Below are positions 1 through 9,020 of a stretch of DNA of 64,000 nt, piece after piece. Both the position numbers and the translations under genes were made by a program. The notes under the pieces were generated by a model. It was not told the DNA's origin, searched no databases, and saw only the letters and a list, made by a program, of their open reading frames with translations. The stretch comes from Aeromicrobium endophyticum. GTDB lineage: Bacteria; Actinomycetota; Actinomycetes; Propionibacteriales; Nocardioidaceae. How positions within the stretch are numbered: the first letter of the stretch is position 1; the number at the start of each line of letters is the position of its first letter. The DNA lies in assembly GCF_003586285.1 (NCBI RefSeq), contig NZ_QUBR01000001.1:1364001-1428000 (forward strand), in the 5' to 3' direction.

Positions 1-2
1 CG

Positions 3-857
3 ATCCCGCACATCGTGGACAGCAAGAACGCCGACCTCGTCGACCGCTACGTGCGGCCCACGCTGGCCGGCGAGACGATCGGATCGCTCGGCATCACCGA
101 GCCCGGCGGCGGCTCGGACGTCTCGGGGCTGACGACGCGAGCCGTGCGAGACGGCGACGAGTACGTCGTCACCGGCGCGAAGACCTTCATCACCTCGGGC
201 GTGCGATCGGACTTCGTGACCACCGCGGTGCGCACCGGCGGCAGCGGCTTCGGCGGCATCAGCCTGCTGGTGATCGACAAGGGGCTGCCGGGGTTCACGG
301 TGTCGAAGCCGCTGCGCAAGATGGGCTGGCACTGCTCCGACACCGCCGAGCTCACGTTCGACGAGGTGCGGGTGCCGGCGGCCAACATCGTCGGCGAGGT
401 CGACGGCGGCTTCGGGCTGATCGTCAACCAGTTCGTCAACGAGCGCCTCAGCCTGGCGACCCAGGCCTACGCGACGGCGCAGCGCTCGCTCGACCTCGCG
501 ATCGAGTACTCGAAGCAGCGGGAGACGTTCGGCAAGCCGCTCGTGACGCGTCAGGTGATCCGCCACAAGCTCGTCGAGATGCACAGCCGCACCGCCGCCG
601 CCCGTGCCCTGACGCGCGAGGCCGTCGAGAAGGCCGCGGCAGGCGAGTCGCCGCTGCTGGAGGCCGTCGTGGCCAAGAACGTCTCGGTCGCCGCGTGCGA
701 GTGGGTCGTGTCCGAGGCCGTCCAGATCTTCGGCGGCATGGGCTACATGCGCGAGTCCGAGGTCGAGCGCCACTACCGCGACGCCCGCATCCTCGGCATC
801 GGCGGCGGCGCCACCGAGGTCATGACCGATCTGGCCGCCAAGCTGATGGGACTGTGA
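3..857 (+). CDS. Acyl-CoA dehydrogenase, 5'-truncated by window edge
   Basis: FAD-dependent alpha,beta-dehydrogenation of an acyl-CoA thioester. The reading frame is open from the first complete codon, so the N-terminal helical domain lies outside the window. Visible are the middle beta-domain (TEPGGGSDVSG, then TGAKTFITSG) and the C-terminal helical domain (QRETFGKP, FGGMGYMRE). An ER pair (VNERLSLA) sits in the helix-G region, where isovaleryl- and long-chain-type enzymes carry the catalytic base; the end reads IGGGATEV rather than IYEGT. This supports an isovaleryl- or citronellyl-CoA-like dehydrogenase. The stop overlaps the start of the carboxyltransferase gene (TGATGA), so it opens or sits inside the operon that follows. 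The exact substrate cannot be read from sequence. Confidence 0.88.
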   Translation: MPHIVDSKNADLVDRYVRPTLAGETIGSLGITEPGGGSDVSGLTTRAVRDGDEYVVTGAKTFITSGVRSDFVTTAVRTGGSGFGGISLLVIDKGLPGFTVSKPLRKMGWHCSDTAELTFDEVRVPAANIVGEVDGGFGLIVNQFVNERLSLATQAYATAQRSLDLAIEYSKQRETFGKPLVTRQVIRHKLVEMHSRTAAARALTREAVEKAAAGESPLLEAVVAKNVSVAACEWVVSEAVQIFGGMGYMRESEVERHYRDARILGIGGGATEVMTDLAAKLMGL

Positions 858-2461
858 TGAAGACCGCCGCCGACACCTCCTCGGAGAACTACCGCGCCAA
901 TCGCGAGCGGATGCTCGAGCGCATCGCCGACCTGGCCGAGCAGCACCGCCTGGCGGTGGGCGCGGGGGGCGAGCGCAACATCGAGCGCCACCACCGGCGC
1001 GGCAAGCTCACGGCGCGCGAGCGCATCGAGCTGCTGATCGACGCTGATTCACCGTTCCTCGAGCTGTCGCCGCTCGCGGCCTGGGGCACCGACTTCGCGG
1101 TGGGGGCCTCGGTCGTGACGGGCATCGGCGTCGTCGAGGGCGTCGAGGTGCTGGTCGTGGCCAACGACCCCACCGTCAAGGGCGGCTCGACCAATCCGAG
1201 CACGCTGCGCAAGGTGCAGCGAGCGGCGCAGATCGCCGAGGAGTGCGGGCTGCCGACCGTCAACCTGGTCGAGTCCGGTGGTGCCGACCTGCCGACGCAG
1301 AAGGACATCTTCATCCCCGGCGGTCGCTCGTTCCGCAACATCACCCGCGCCAGTGCCGACCGTCGTCCGACGGTGGCGCTCGTCTTCGGCAACTCGACGG
1401 CCGGCGGTGCCTACGTGCCGGGCATGAGCGACTACGTCGTGATGGTCAAGGAGGGAGCCAAGGTCTTCCTCGGCGGGCCGCCGCTGGTCAAGATGGCCAC
1501 GGGCGAGGAGTCCGACGACGAGTCGCTCGGCGGGGCCGAGATGCACGCCCGCCAGTCGGGCCTGGCCGACTACCTCGCGGTGGACGAGCGCGACGCGATC
1601 CGCATCGGTCGCTCGATCGTCAAGAACCTCAACTGGCGCAAGCAGGGCACCACGCCCGAGCCCACCTACGCCGAGCCGGTGCACGATCCGGAGGAGCTGC
1701 TCGGCATCGTCCCGACCGATCTCAAGGTCCCGTTCGACCCGCGCGAGGTCATCCTGCGCATCGTCGACGGCACTCCCGACGGGTCGGCGCCGTTCGACGA
1801 GTTCAAGCCGCTCTACGGGACGTCGCTCGTCACGGGCTACGCCCGCCTGCACGGCCACCCCATCGGCATCCTCGCCAACGCGCAGGGCGTGCTGTTCAGC
1901 GAGGAGGCGCAGAAGGCGGCGCAGTTCATCCAGCTGGCCAACCAGATCGACACCCCGCTGCTGTTCCTGCACAACACGACGGGCTACATGGTCGGCGCCG
2001 AGTACGAGCAGGGCGGCATCATCAAGCACGGCGCCCAGATGATCAACGCAGTCAGCAACTCGACCGTCCCGCACCTGTCGGTCGTGATGGGCGCGTCGTA
2101 CGGGGCCGGCCACTACGGCATGAGCGGACGCGCGTACGACCCGCGCTTCATGTTCAGCTGGCCCAACGCCAAGTCGGCCGTCATGGGCCCTGCGCAGCTC
2201 GCCGGCGTCATCTCGATCGTCGCCCGTGGGGCCGCCGAGGCCAAGGGCCAGCCGTACGACGAGGAGGGCGACGTCGCGATGCGCGCCTACATCGAGGAGC
2301 AGATCGAGAAGGAGTCGTTGGCGTACTTCACGTCCGGGATGCTCTACGACGACGGGGTCATCGACCCGCGCGACACCCGCACCATCCTCGGCATCTGCCT
2401 GAGCGCCATCAACACCCGCCCCGTCCAGGGCGCCGAGGGATATGGAGTGTTCCGCCTGTGA
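857..2461 (+). CDS. Acyl-CoA carboxylase carboxyltransferase (beta) subunit, methylcrotonyl/geranyl-CoA type
   Basis: About 534 aa. It is the biotin-dependent carboxyltransferase half that moves carboxyl from carboxybiotin onto an enoyl-/acyl-CoA. It has the two-lobed crotonase-like carboxyltransferase fold: N lobe with NSTAGGAYVPGMSDY and GGPPLVKMATGE, C lobe with FLHNTTGYMVG and MGASYGAGHYGMSGRAY. The end GYGVFRL is common in methylcrotonyl- and geranyl-CoA carboxylases. I chose the ATG overlapping the previous stop; the frame is open further upstream, but that part overlaps the dehydrogenase and has no homology features. It is followed by its biotin carboxylase partner with a 4-nt overlap. 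Propionyl-CoA carboxylase is less likely given the neighbouring dehydrogenases and hydratase, which fit leucine or acyclic terpenoid breakdown. Confidence 0.9.
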   Translation: MKTAADTSSENYRANRERMLERIADLAEQHRLAVGAGGERNIERHHRRGKLTARERIELLIDADSPFLELSPLAAWGTDFAVGASVVTGIGVVEGVEVLVVANDPTVKGGSTNPSTLRKVQRAAQIAEECGLPTVNLVESGGADLPTQKDIFIPGGRSFRNITRASADRRPTVALVFGNSTAGGAYVPGMSDYVVMVKEGAKVFLGGPPLVKMATGEESDDESLGGAEMHARQSGLADYLAVDERDAIRIGRSIVKNLNWRKQGTTPEPTYAEPVHDPEELLGIVPTDLKVPFDPREVILRIVDGTPDGSAPFDEFKPLYGTSLVTGYARLHGHPIGILANAQGVLFSEEAQKAAQFIQLANQIDTPLLFLHNTTGYMVGAEYEQGGIIKHGAQMINAVSNSTVPHLSVVMGASYGAGHYGMSGRAYDPRFMFSWPNAKSAVMGPAQLAGVISIVARGAAEAKGQPYDEEGDVAMRAYIEEQIEKESLAYFTSGMLYDDGVIDPRDTRTILGICLSAINTRPVQGAEGYGVFRL

Positions 2462-4479
2462 ACGCCAGCAACCCGCAAGAAGTGGGCACCTTCGGCCAGT
2501 CCACGACGCCGGAACCAACAGCAACGACCCACATCTCATCGGTGCTGGTGGCCAATCGGGGGGAGATCGCTCGGCGGGTGTTCCGCACGTGCCGAGAGCT
2601 CGGCCTCTCGACCGTCGCGGTGTTCTCGGACGCCGACGAGTCCGCGCCCTTCGTGGGCGAGGCCGATGTCGCGGTCCGGCTTCCCGGCAGCGCGCCGAAC
2701 GAGACTTACTTGCGGGGCGACCTCGTGATCGCGGCGGCGCTCAAGGCCGGTGCCGACGCCGTGCACCCCGGCTACGGCTTCCTGTCGGAGAACGCCCGGT
2801 TCGCGCGCGACGTCGAGGCGGCGGGGCTGACCTGGATCGGGCCGACACCTCAGGCCATCGATGCGATGGGCGACAAGATCCGCGCCAAGGAGCTGATGTT
2901 CGACGCTGGCGTCCCCCAGCTCGGACGACTCGAGCCCGGCGCGGTCACCTCTGCCGACCTGCCGGTACTGGTGAAGGCATCGGCGGGCGGGGGCGGTCGC
3001 GGCATGCGCGTCGTCCGGCAGCTCGACGAGCTCGAGCGCACGATCGAGCAGGCGTCCGCCGAAGCGGCGTCGGCGTTCGGCGACCCGACGGTCTTCGTCG
3101 AGCACTACCTCGAGGCCGCGCGGCACGTCGAGGTGCAGGTCATGGCCGACACCCGCGGCACGGTCTGGGTCGTCGGCGACCGCGACTGCTCGATCCAGCG
3201 GCGCCACCAGAAGGTCGTCGAGGAGGCCCCGGCCCCGGGGCTGTCCGACAGCGTCCGTGGCGTCCTGCACGACGCGGCCCGCGCGGCGGCCGAGGCCGTC
3301 GACTACGTCGGCGCGGGCACGGTCGAGTTCATGGTCGCGGGCGAGAAGGTGTTCTTCCTGGAGATGAACACCCGGCTGCAGGTCGAGCACCCCGTCACCG
3401 AGGCGGTCTTCGGGCTCGATCTCGTAGCGCTGCAGATCGCCGTGGCCGAGGGGCGGCCGCTGGTCGGCGACGTGCCCCAGCCGGCCGGTCACGCGGTCGA
3501 GGTGCGCCTCTACGCGGAGGACCCGGCCGACGACTGGCAGCCGCAGACCGGCACGCTGCGGACGTTCGACGTCCCCGTGGGCCCCGGCATACGGGTCGAC
3601 TCCGGTGTCGAGGCCGGCTCGGCGGTCGGCATCCACTACGACGCCATGATCGCCAAGATCGTCGCTCACGGCCCCGACCGGTCGGCCGCCGTCCGACGCC
3701 TCGGCGGAGTGCTGCGCCGCTCGCGCATCCACGGCGTGACGACCAACCGGGAGTTCCTGCGCGCGATCCTCGCCGACGACGACTTCGCGGCGGCGCGGCT
3801 GCGCACGACGCTGCTCGACGACCGCCTCGAGGCCTGGACGGCGCCCCGCATGGACGAGGGGCAGGTGCGCAGGGCTGCGTCCGCGGCCGCGCTCGCCGAG
3901 GCGACCTCCGCCTCGACGGGCGCGACGGTGCTGGGCCGCATCCCGACGGCGTACCGCAACGTGCCGAGCCAGCCGCGCACGCGGACGTACGTCCTCTCGA
4001 CCGGCGGGGCGGAGGTGACGATCCCCTACTCGGCCGGGCCTGTGCTGCACGACCTCGACGACGTCACCGTCGTCGAGGCGACCCCGACACGGGTCGTGCT
4101 CGACGTCGCGGGAGTCGTCGAGGCCTATGTGGTCTCGGTGGGCACCGGGAGCGTCGACGTCGACGGGCCGCACGGCGCGGTCGACCTCGTCGCCGTGCCG
4201 GTCTTCGTCGACCCGGCCGACGTGGTCGCCGAGGGGTCGCTGCTCGCGCCGATGCCCGCCGCCGTCGTCGAGGTGGCCGTCGTGGACGGTCAGGACGTCC
4301 GCACGGGCGATGTCGTCGTGGTGCTCGAGGCCATGAAGATGCAGCACACCATCACGGCGCCGACCGACGGCGTCGTCACCCAGCTCTCGGTCACGGCCGG
4401 CTCGCAGGTCGAGTCCGGCGCGGTCCTGGCCGTGATCGACGTTTCGACGGGCGAGAGCCCCCAAGGAGAGAAGCCATGA
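2458..4479 (+). CDS. Acyl-CoA carboxylase alpha subunit: biotin carboxylase + biotin carboxyl carrier
   Basis: About 673 aa. It carboxylates its own biotin with ATP and bicarbonate and hands it to the adjacent carboxyltransferase. Order: biotin carboxylase N domain (SSVLVANRGEIARRVFRT near residue 30), ATP-grasp (glycine loop KASAGGGGRGM; FLEMNTRLQVEHPVTE), C domain (HAVEVRLYAEDP), linker, and a biotinyl domain ending in EAMKMQ with the modified lysine near residue 627. The start is a GTG overlapping the upstream stop, preceded by GGAG about 10 nt away; about 30 poorly conserved residues come before the family's usual start. A single-chain alpha subunit with its own biotinyl domain is usual for methylcrotonyl/geranyl-type carboxylases. 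Confidence 0.9.
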   Translation: MNASNPQEVGTFGQSTTPEPTATTHISSVLVANRGEIARRVFRTCRELGLSTVAVFSDADESAPFVGEADVAVRLPGSAPNETYLRGDLVIAAALKAGADAVHPGYGFLSENARFARDVEAAGLTWIGPTPQAIDAMGDKIRAKELMFDAGVPQLGRLEPGAVTSADLPVLVKASAGGGGRGMRVVRQLDELERTIEQASAEAASAFGDPTVFVEHYLEAARHVEVQVMADTRGTVWVVGDRDCSIQRRHQKVVEEAPAPGLSDSVRGVLHDAARAAAEAVDYVGAGTVEFMVAGEKVFFLEMNTRLQVEHPVTEAVFGLDLVALQIAVAEGRPLVGDVPQPAGHAVEVRLYAEDPADDWQPQTGTLRTFDVPVGPGIRVDSGVEAGSAVGIHYDAMIAKIVAHGPDRSAAVRRLGGVLRRSRIHGVTTNREFLRAILADDDFAAARLRTTLLDDRLEAWTAPRMDEGQVRRAASAAALAEATSASTGATVLGRIPTAYRNVPSQPRTRTYVLSTGGAEVTIPYSAGPVLHDLDDVTVVEATPTRVVLDVAGVVEAYVVSVGTGSVDVDGPHGAVDLVAVPVFVDPADVVAEGSLLAPMPAAVVEVAVVDGQDVRTGDVVVVLEAMKMQHTITAPTDGVVTQLSVTAGSQVESGAVLAVIDVSTGESPQGEKP

Positions 4480-5639
4480 CCATCGCCTTCACCGAGTCCG
4501 AGGAGCGCCAGGCGCTCCGCAGGTCCGTCGCAGCCCTCGGCGCCAAGTACGGTCGCGACTACTTCGAGCAGGCAGCCCGCGCCGGCAAGAAGACCACCGA
4601 GCTGTGGTCCGAGGCCGGCCGCAACGGCTTCCTCGGCGTCGCGATCCCCGAGGAGTACGGGGGAGGCGGCGGCGACATCGGCGACCTCGCGGCCGTCTGC
4701 GAAGAGCTCGCCGCGGCGGGAAGCCCCCTGCTGCTGATGGTCGTGTCGCCCGCGATCGTAGGCACGATCATCGCCCAGTACGGCAGCGACGAGCAGAAGC
4801 AGGCGCTGCTGCCGGGGCTGGCCGACGGGACGTCGACGTTCGCGTTCTCGATCACCGAGCCCGATGCCGGCTCCAACTCCCACAACATCATCACGACCGC
4901 GTTCCGCGAGGCGGACGGCTGGCGGCTCACCGGCACCAAGACGTACATCTCGGGGGTCGACGAGGCCAGCCACGTGCTGGTCGTGGCTCGCACCGAGGAC
5001 GCGCGCAGCGGCAAGCTCAAGCCCGCGCTGTTCCTCGTCCCGACGGACTCCGAGGGCTTCACGTACCAGGAGATCGACATGGGCATCGTGTCGCCCGAGA
5101 AGCAGTTCACGCTGTTCTTCGACGACGTGCGCGTGCCGGCGGGCGCGCTGATCGGTGGCGAGGGGGCCGGCATCGAGCAGCTCTTCGCGGGGCTCAACCC
5201 CGAGCGCATCATGGCCGCGTCGTTTGCGCTGGGCACGGCACGGCTGGCGCTGGCCAAGGCGTCGGAGTACGCCAAGCAGCGCACGGTGTGGGACGCGCCG
5301 ATCGGTGCGCACCAGGCGATCTCGCATCCGCTGGCGCAGACGCACATCGAGATCGAGATGGCGCGGCTCATGACGCAGAAGGCAGCGGCGCTCTACGCCG
5401 CAGGTGACGTGATGCGGGCGGCCGAGGCCGCCAACATGGCCAAGTACGCTGCCGGCGAGGCCGTCTGCAATGCGGTCGACCGCGCCATCCAGACCCACGG
5501 CGGCAACGGCCTGGCCAACGAGTACGGTCTCGTGCAGATGCTCGCCGGGTCGCGCCTGTCGCGCATCGCCCCGGTCAGTCGCGAGATGGCGCTCAACTTC
5601 GTCGCCCAGTTCAGCCTCGGACTGCCCAAGTCGTACTAG
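4476..5639 (+). CDS. Acyl-CoA dehydrogenase
   Basis: 387 aa, full length for the family. N-terminal helical domain (TESEERQALRRSV), FAD/substrate beta-domain (FSITEPDAGSNSHN; GTKTYISG), and a C-terminal helical domain with QTHGGNGLANEYG. The usual IYEGT catalytic glutamate near the C terminus is replaced by RIAPVSREM; an NPERI pair in helix G may supply the base as in isovaleryl-type enzymes. The ATG overlaps the stop of the biotin carboxylase gene by 4 nt and has AAGGAGAG about 6 nt upstream. It is a second dehydrogenase in the same operon and not a close copy of the first, so the pathway probably has two oxidation steps or two chain types. Confidence 0.88.
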   Translation: MTIAFTESEERQALRRSVAALGAKYGRDYFEQAARAGKKTTELWSEAGRNGFLGVAIPEEYGGGGGDIGDLAAVCEELAAAGSPLLLMVVSPAIVGTIIAQYGSDEQKQALLPGLADGTSTFAFSITEPDAGSNSHNIITTAFREADGWRLTGTKTYISGVDEASHVLVVARTEDARSGKLKPALFLVPTDSEGFTYQEIDMGIVSPEKQFTLFFDDVRVPAGALIGGEGAGIEQLFAGLNPERIMAASFALGTARLALAKASEYAKQRTVWDAPIGAHQAISHPLAQTHIEIEMARLMTQKAAALYAAGDVMRAAEAANMAKYAAGEAVCNAVDRAIQTHGGNGLANEYGLVQMLAGSRLSRIAPVSREMALNFVAQFSLGLPKSY

Positions 5640-5670
5640 CCGGCCGCACCCACGCAGGAGGAACCCTGAC

Positions 5671-6417
5671 ATGACCGAGCTCGTCCACCTCGAGGTCGTC
5701 GACGACGTCGCGACCATCACGCTCGACAGCGAGCACAACCGCAACGCCCTCAGCCGGCAGCTGGTGTCGGAGCTCGCGGAGCACCTGGCCGCCGCCGACG
5801 TGGACGCCGCGACGCGAGCCGTGCTGGTGCGATCGGCCGGTCGGGTGTTCTGCTCGGGCGCCGATCTGTCCGAGGCCGCCAGCGGCGGCATGGTCGAGGG
5901 CGCGAAGGCGCTGATCGCGCTGCAGCGTCAGATCGCGACGCTGTCGAAGCCGGTCGTCGTCGAGCTCGGCGGGCCCGTGCGGGCCGGCGGCCTCGGCATC
6001 GTGGGTGCTGCCGACATCGTGCTGGCGGCCGAGTCGGTGACCTTCGCGCTGACCGAGGTGCGCCTGGCGCTCGCGCCCGCCGTGATCTCGGCGTCGCTGC
6101 TTCCGCGGCTGACCGATCGTGCGGCGGCCGACCTGTTCCTCACCGCGCGGACGTTCGACGCGCCCGAGGCGGTCGCCGTCGGTCTGGTCACGCGGTCCGT
6201 GGTCGATGTCGAGCTGCAGGCCGAGGTCGCCCGCTCCCTCGGCGACCTGCTCAAGGGACGTCCGCAGGGCCTCCGCGAGACCAAGCGGCTGCTCAACCAC
6301 GATCTCGTCGCCCGCATCGACGCGCTGGGCGAGCAGCTCGCGACCCTGTCGGGCGAGCTGTTCGGCAGCGACGAGGCGCGTGAGGCGATGACGGCGTTCC
6401 TGCAGCGCAAGGGGTAG
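5671..6417 (+). CDS. Enoyl-CoA hydratase/isomerase family protein
   Basis: 248 aa crotonase-fold protein expected to hydrate the enoyl-CoA made by the upstream dehydrogenases or carboxylase. CoA-binding/oxyanion segments are seen at FCSGADLSE and GGPVRAGGLGIVGAADIVLA. The usual IPGAGGTQRL-type segment is changed to LALAPAVISASLLPRL, so the second catalytic glutamate region is divergent; similar changes occur in AtuE/methylglutaconyl-type hydratases. It lies 31 bp after the dehydrogenase with a strong AGGAGGAA site about 6 nt before the ATG. It is the last gene of the acyl-CoA operon. Confidence 0.85.
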   Translation: MTELVHLEVVDDVATITLDSEHNRNALSRQLVSELAEHLAAADVDAATRAVLVRSAGRVFCSGADLSEAASGGMVEGAKALIALQRQIATLSKPVVVELGGPVRAGGLGIVGAADIVLAAESVTFALTEVRLALAPAVISASLLPRLTDRAAADLFLTARTFDAPEAVAVGLVTRSVVDVELQAEVARSLGDLLKGRPQGLRETKRLLNHDLVARIDALGEQLATLSGELFGSDEAREAMTAFLQRKG

Positions 6418-6549
6418 GGCGACCTCATCGACGGTTTGCCGATGTGATGGGTCGACCTAGTCATTCGTGATGGTCTTCGGACGTTCGGGGACGAAGGTCC
6501 CGTAACTGGCATTGACTGACAGCTCGTCATCCATCATCGGGAGTCCTGC

Positions 6550-8910
6550 ATGTCGTCATCACCGTCCATCGTCGAGGCGAGGCGACCTCTCGCCCCGCGA
6601 CTCGTCGTCGCGCTCCTCGCGGCCCTCGCCCTCGTCCTCGGGCCGTTGGCCTTCGTGCCGGCCTCCGCCGCGCCGGGGGATCCCGCCACCGTCAGCGGAA
6701 CCGTCGCGCTCAGCGGTGACGAGGACCTCGTCAACATCCCCGTCACCCTCGAGCGGCGCGTCGATCGCGGCGGAGACATCGACTGGGAGTACGAGAACAG
6801 CGACTACTTCAACGGTGGCGGCTACGCGTTCGCCGACGTCGATCCCGGGACCTACCGGGTCAAGTCTGGTGGACCGTCGGCCGATGACGGCAGCACTCCG
6901 TACGCCGTGAAGGAGTCGGCGCCGTTTGACGTCGACGGCACCGACGTCACGGTGCCCGCGCTCGACCTGACGCTCGGCGGCTCCATCGGCGGCACGACCG
7001 CGCAGGACGGCGCTGGTGCGCTCGACGGCGTCCGCGTCATCGTGTCGCGCCTCGAGCTCGGCCGCTACCGGTACGAGCGCGAGGCGACGTCGGACTCCGA
7101 CGGCAGCTACGTCGTGACCGGTCTGCGCGACGGCGAGTACCAGCTCGACTTCAGCAAGGACGACTTCCTTCACGAGTACTACGACGACATCCCGTTCGAC
7201 CGGGAGGACTCCACGGGAGCGACCACCATCACCATCCTCAACGGCAACGTGGTCACCGCCAAGGACGCGGCCCTGACGCCCGCAGCGATCGTGTCGGGCG
7301 TGGTCACCGCCGACGGTGACCCCCTCGCCGGCGTCGCCGTCTCCGCCTACCGCAAGGTCGTCAGCGGCGGCGTCACCAGCTGGGAGTCCTCCCAGAGCTA
7401 CGCCTTCACGGACGAGGACGGCAGCTACCGCATCAACACCCTGCCGGCCGGCTCGTACCGCATCGGTTTCAACGACGAGGGCACCACGTACGCGCCCGAG
7501 TTCTATGACGACCAGCCGTCCGTCTACTCCGCGACTGCCACCACGTTCACCGTGGAGCCCGGCGACACCGAGGTCGCGAACGCCGACCTGCAGCTGGGCG
7601 GCAGCATTGCCGGCACCGTGACCGGGCCCGACGCCAAGATCGTCGACGTCTGCGTCGAGGCCTACGGCCTGGTCGACGGCACGTACGACGAGAGCCGCCC
7701 GGAGCCCGACCTGGGCACCACCGACGAGAACGGCGACTACTCGCTCGAGGGTCTGACGCCCGGCACCTACAAGCTCAAGTTCTCCGACTGCGGCGGCAAC
7801 GACCTGGTCTCCGAGTACTGGGACGACCAGAAGACGCTCGCCGATGCCGGCGGCGTCACGGTGACGGCCGGCGAGACCACCCCCGGCGTGGACGCGACGC
7901 TCGCCCCGAGCCCCACTACGGCTGACATCAAGGGTGTCGTCACGGACACGAGCGACAACGCCGAGCTCAGCGGCATCGCCGTCGAGGTCGAGCAGAAGTT
8001 CTCCTCCGACGACGGCGACACATGGGGCTTCGCCGGGAGCGACACGACCGACAGCAACGGCGCCTACGACGTCGAGGTCGACGACGAAGGCACCTACCGC
8101 GTGACGTTCACGGACCAGAGCGGACTTCACTTCTCGGAGTTCAACGGCAACGTGACCGTGGCGAGCGGCGAGGCTGCACCGGCCATCGACATCGACTTCG
8201 GTGACGTCAAGACGGTCAACGCCGCGTTGGCGCCTTCCGTGGCCATCACCGGCACGCTCACGCGACCGATCGGCTGCGTCGAGCCCGTGGCCTATGCCGT
8301 CGATGACGCCGACCAGTCCGACCCGTACTTCGGTGAAGCGAACTACGAGGCTGCCACCTACCTGATCGGCGAGCTGCCGACCGGCGAGTACAAGGTCCGC
8401 TTCGACTGCGGTCCGCAGTCCGGAGGGGCCGCGTTCTCTCGCGCCGCCGCAGCAGCCGTCACTGCTGCCGGGCCCCAGAACTGGTACCTCGGCAAGACCT
8501 CGTTCGCCGACGCGAACACGGTCGTGGGGACGGCGGGGACGGCGACCCCGCTCCAGCCGGTCACGGTCGCGCCGGTGGCGCAGCCGCCCGTGGTGACCCC
8601 GCCGGTCGTCGGTCCGCCGGCGCCGTCGGCTCCCGCCAAGGTCAAGCCGTCGATCAAGGTGTCGGCCAAGGCCGGCAAGAAGTCGGCGACGCTGACGGTC
8701 ACGGTCAAGGCGTCGGGTGTCTCTCCGTCGGGCAAGGTCACGATCAAGCTGGGCGGCAAGAAGCTCAAGACCGTGACGCTCAAGCGGGGCAAGGCCACGA
8801 TCAAGCTCAAGAAGCTGAAGAAGGGCAAGAAGGCCTTCACGATCGTCTACTCGGGTGACTCGCGGGTCCTCGCCAAGACCGTCAAGAGCAAGAAGATCTC
8901 GATCAAGTAG
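6550..8910 (+). CDS. Large secreted protein with six prealbumin-like repeats and a Lys-rich Ig-like C terminus
   Basis: 786 aa. An N-terminal signal peptide (hydrophobic stretch about residues 18-36, likely cleavage after PASA) is followed by about six diverged repeats of 80-110 aa. Each contains a GSYxxxxLpaGxYrlxF-like strand pair (for example DEDGSYRINTLPAGSYRIGF, about residues 296-315), typical of CarboxypepD_reg/SdrD-B-like prealbumin folds; several end in an aspartate-rich YYDD/YWDDQ turn. A Pro/Val-rich linker near 670-690 leads to a bacterial Ig-like (Big_3_5-type) domain extremely rich in Lys. No LPxTG motif or C-terminal membrane anchor is seen, so the product is probably released or held by charge. 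GGAG lies 6 nt before the ATG. It is likely monocistronic; the function is unknown, possibly adhesion or wall binding. Confidence 0.8.
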   Translation: MSSSPSIVEARRPLAPRLVVALLAALALVLGPLAFVPASAAPGDPATVSGTVALSGDEDLVNIPVTLERRVDRGGDIDWEYENSDYFNGGGYAFADVDPGTYRVKSGGPSADDGSTPYAVKESAPFDVDGTDVTVPALDLTLGGSIGGTTAQDGAGALDGVRVIVSRLELGRYRYEREATSDSDGSYVVTGLRDGEYQLDFSKDDFLHEYYDDIPFDREDSTGATTITILNGNVVTAKDAALTPAAIVSGVVTADGDPLAGVAVSAYRKVVSGGVTSWESSQSYAFTDEDGSYRINTLPAGSYRIGFNDEGTTYAPEFYDDQPSVYSATATTFTVEPGDTEVANADLQLGGSIAGTVTGPDAKIVDVCVEAYGLVDGTYDESRPEPDLGTTDENGDYSLEGLTPGTYKLKFSDCGGNDLVSEYWDDQKTLADAGGVTVTAGETTPGVDATLAPSPTTADIKGVVTDTSDNAELSGIAVEVEQKFSSDDGDTWGFAGSDTTDSNGAYDVEVDDEGTYRVTFTDQSGLHFSEFNGNVTVASGEAAPAIDIDFGDVKTVNAALAPSVAITGTLTRPIGCVEPVAYAVDDADQSDPYFGEANYEAATYLIGELPTGEYKVRFDCGPQSGGAAFSRAAAAAVTAAGPQNWYLGKTSFADANTVVGTAGTATPLQPVTVAPVAQPPVVTPPVVGPPAPSAPAKVKPSIKVSAKAGKKSATLTVTVKASGVSPSGKVTIKLGGKKLKTVTLKRGKATIKLKKLKKGKKAFTIVYSGDSRVLAKTVKSKKISIK

Positions 8911-8923
8911 ATCGGCTCGTCGC

Positions 8924-8954
8924 AGGGCCCACGACCGTCACGGTCGTGGGCCCT
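8924..8954. terminator. Perfect 14-bp hairpin after the secreted repeat protein
   Basis: AGGGCCCACGACCG, loop TCA, then the exact reverse complement. It starts 13 nt after the stop of the secreted protein. There is no clear U tract, as is usual in high-GC actinobacteria. Confidence 0.75.
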
Positions 8955-9020
8955 CGTCATGCCTGCGGGAGCGGGCGCTGCGACCGGGATAGGGATGCCG
9001 CAGCCGATATAGTCGCGGCC

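Noticed and set aside
1049..2539. Long minus-strand frame antisense to the carboxyltransferase gene, and similar long antisense frames throughout
   Set aside because: High-GC coding DNA leaves long open antisense frames. Their products are Arg/Val/Asp-rich without motifs, while the sense genes have full catalytic signatures.
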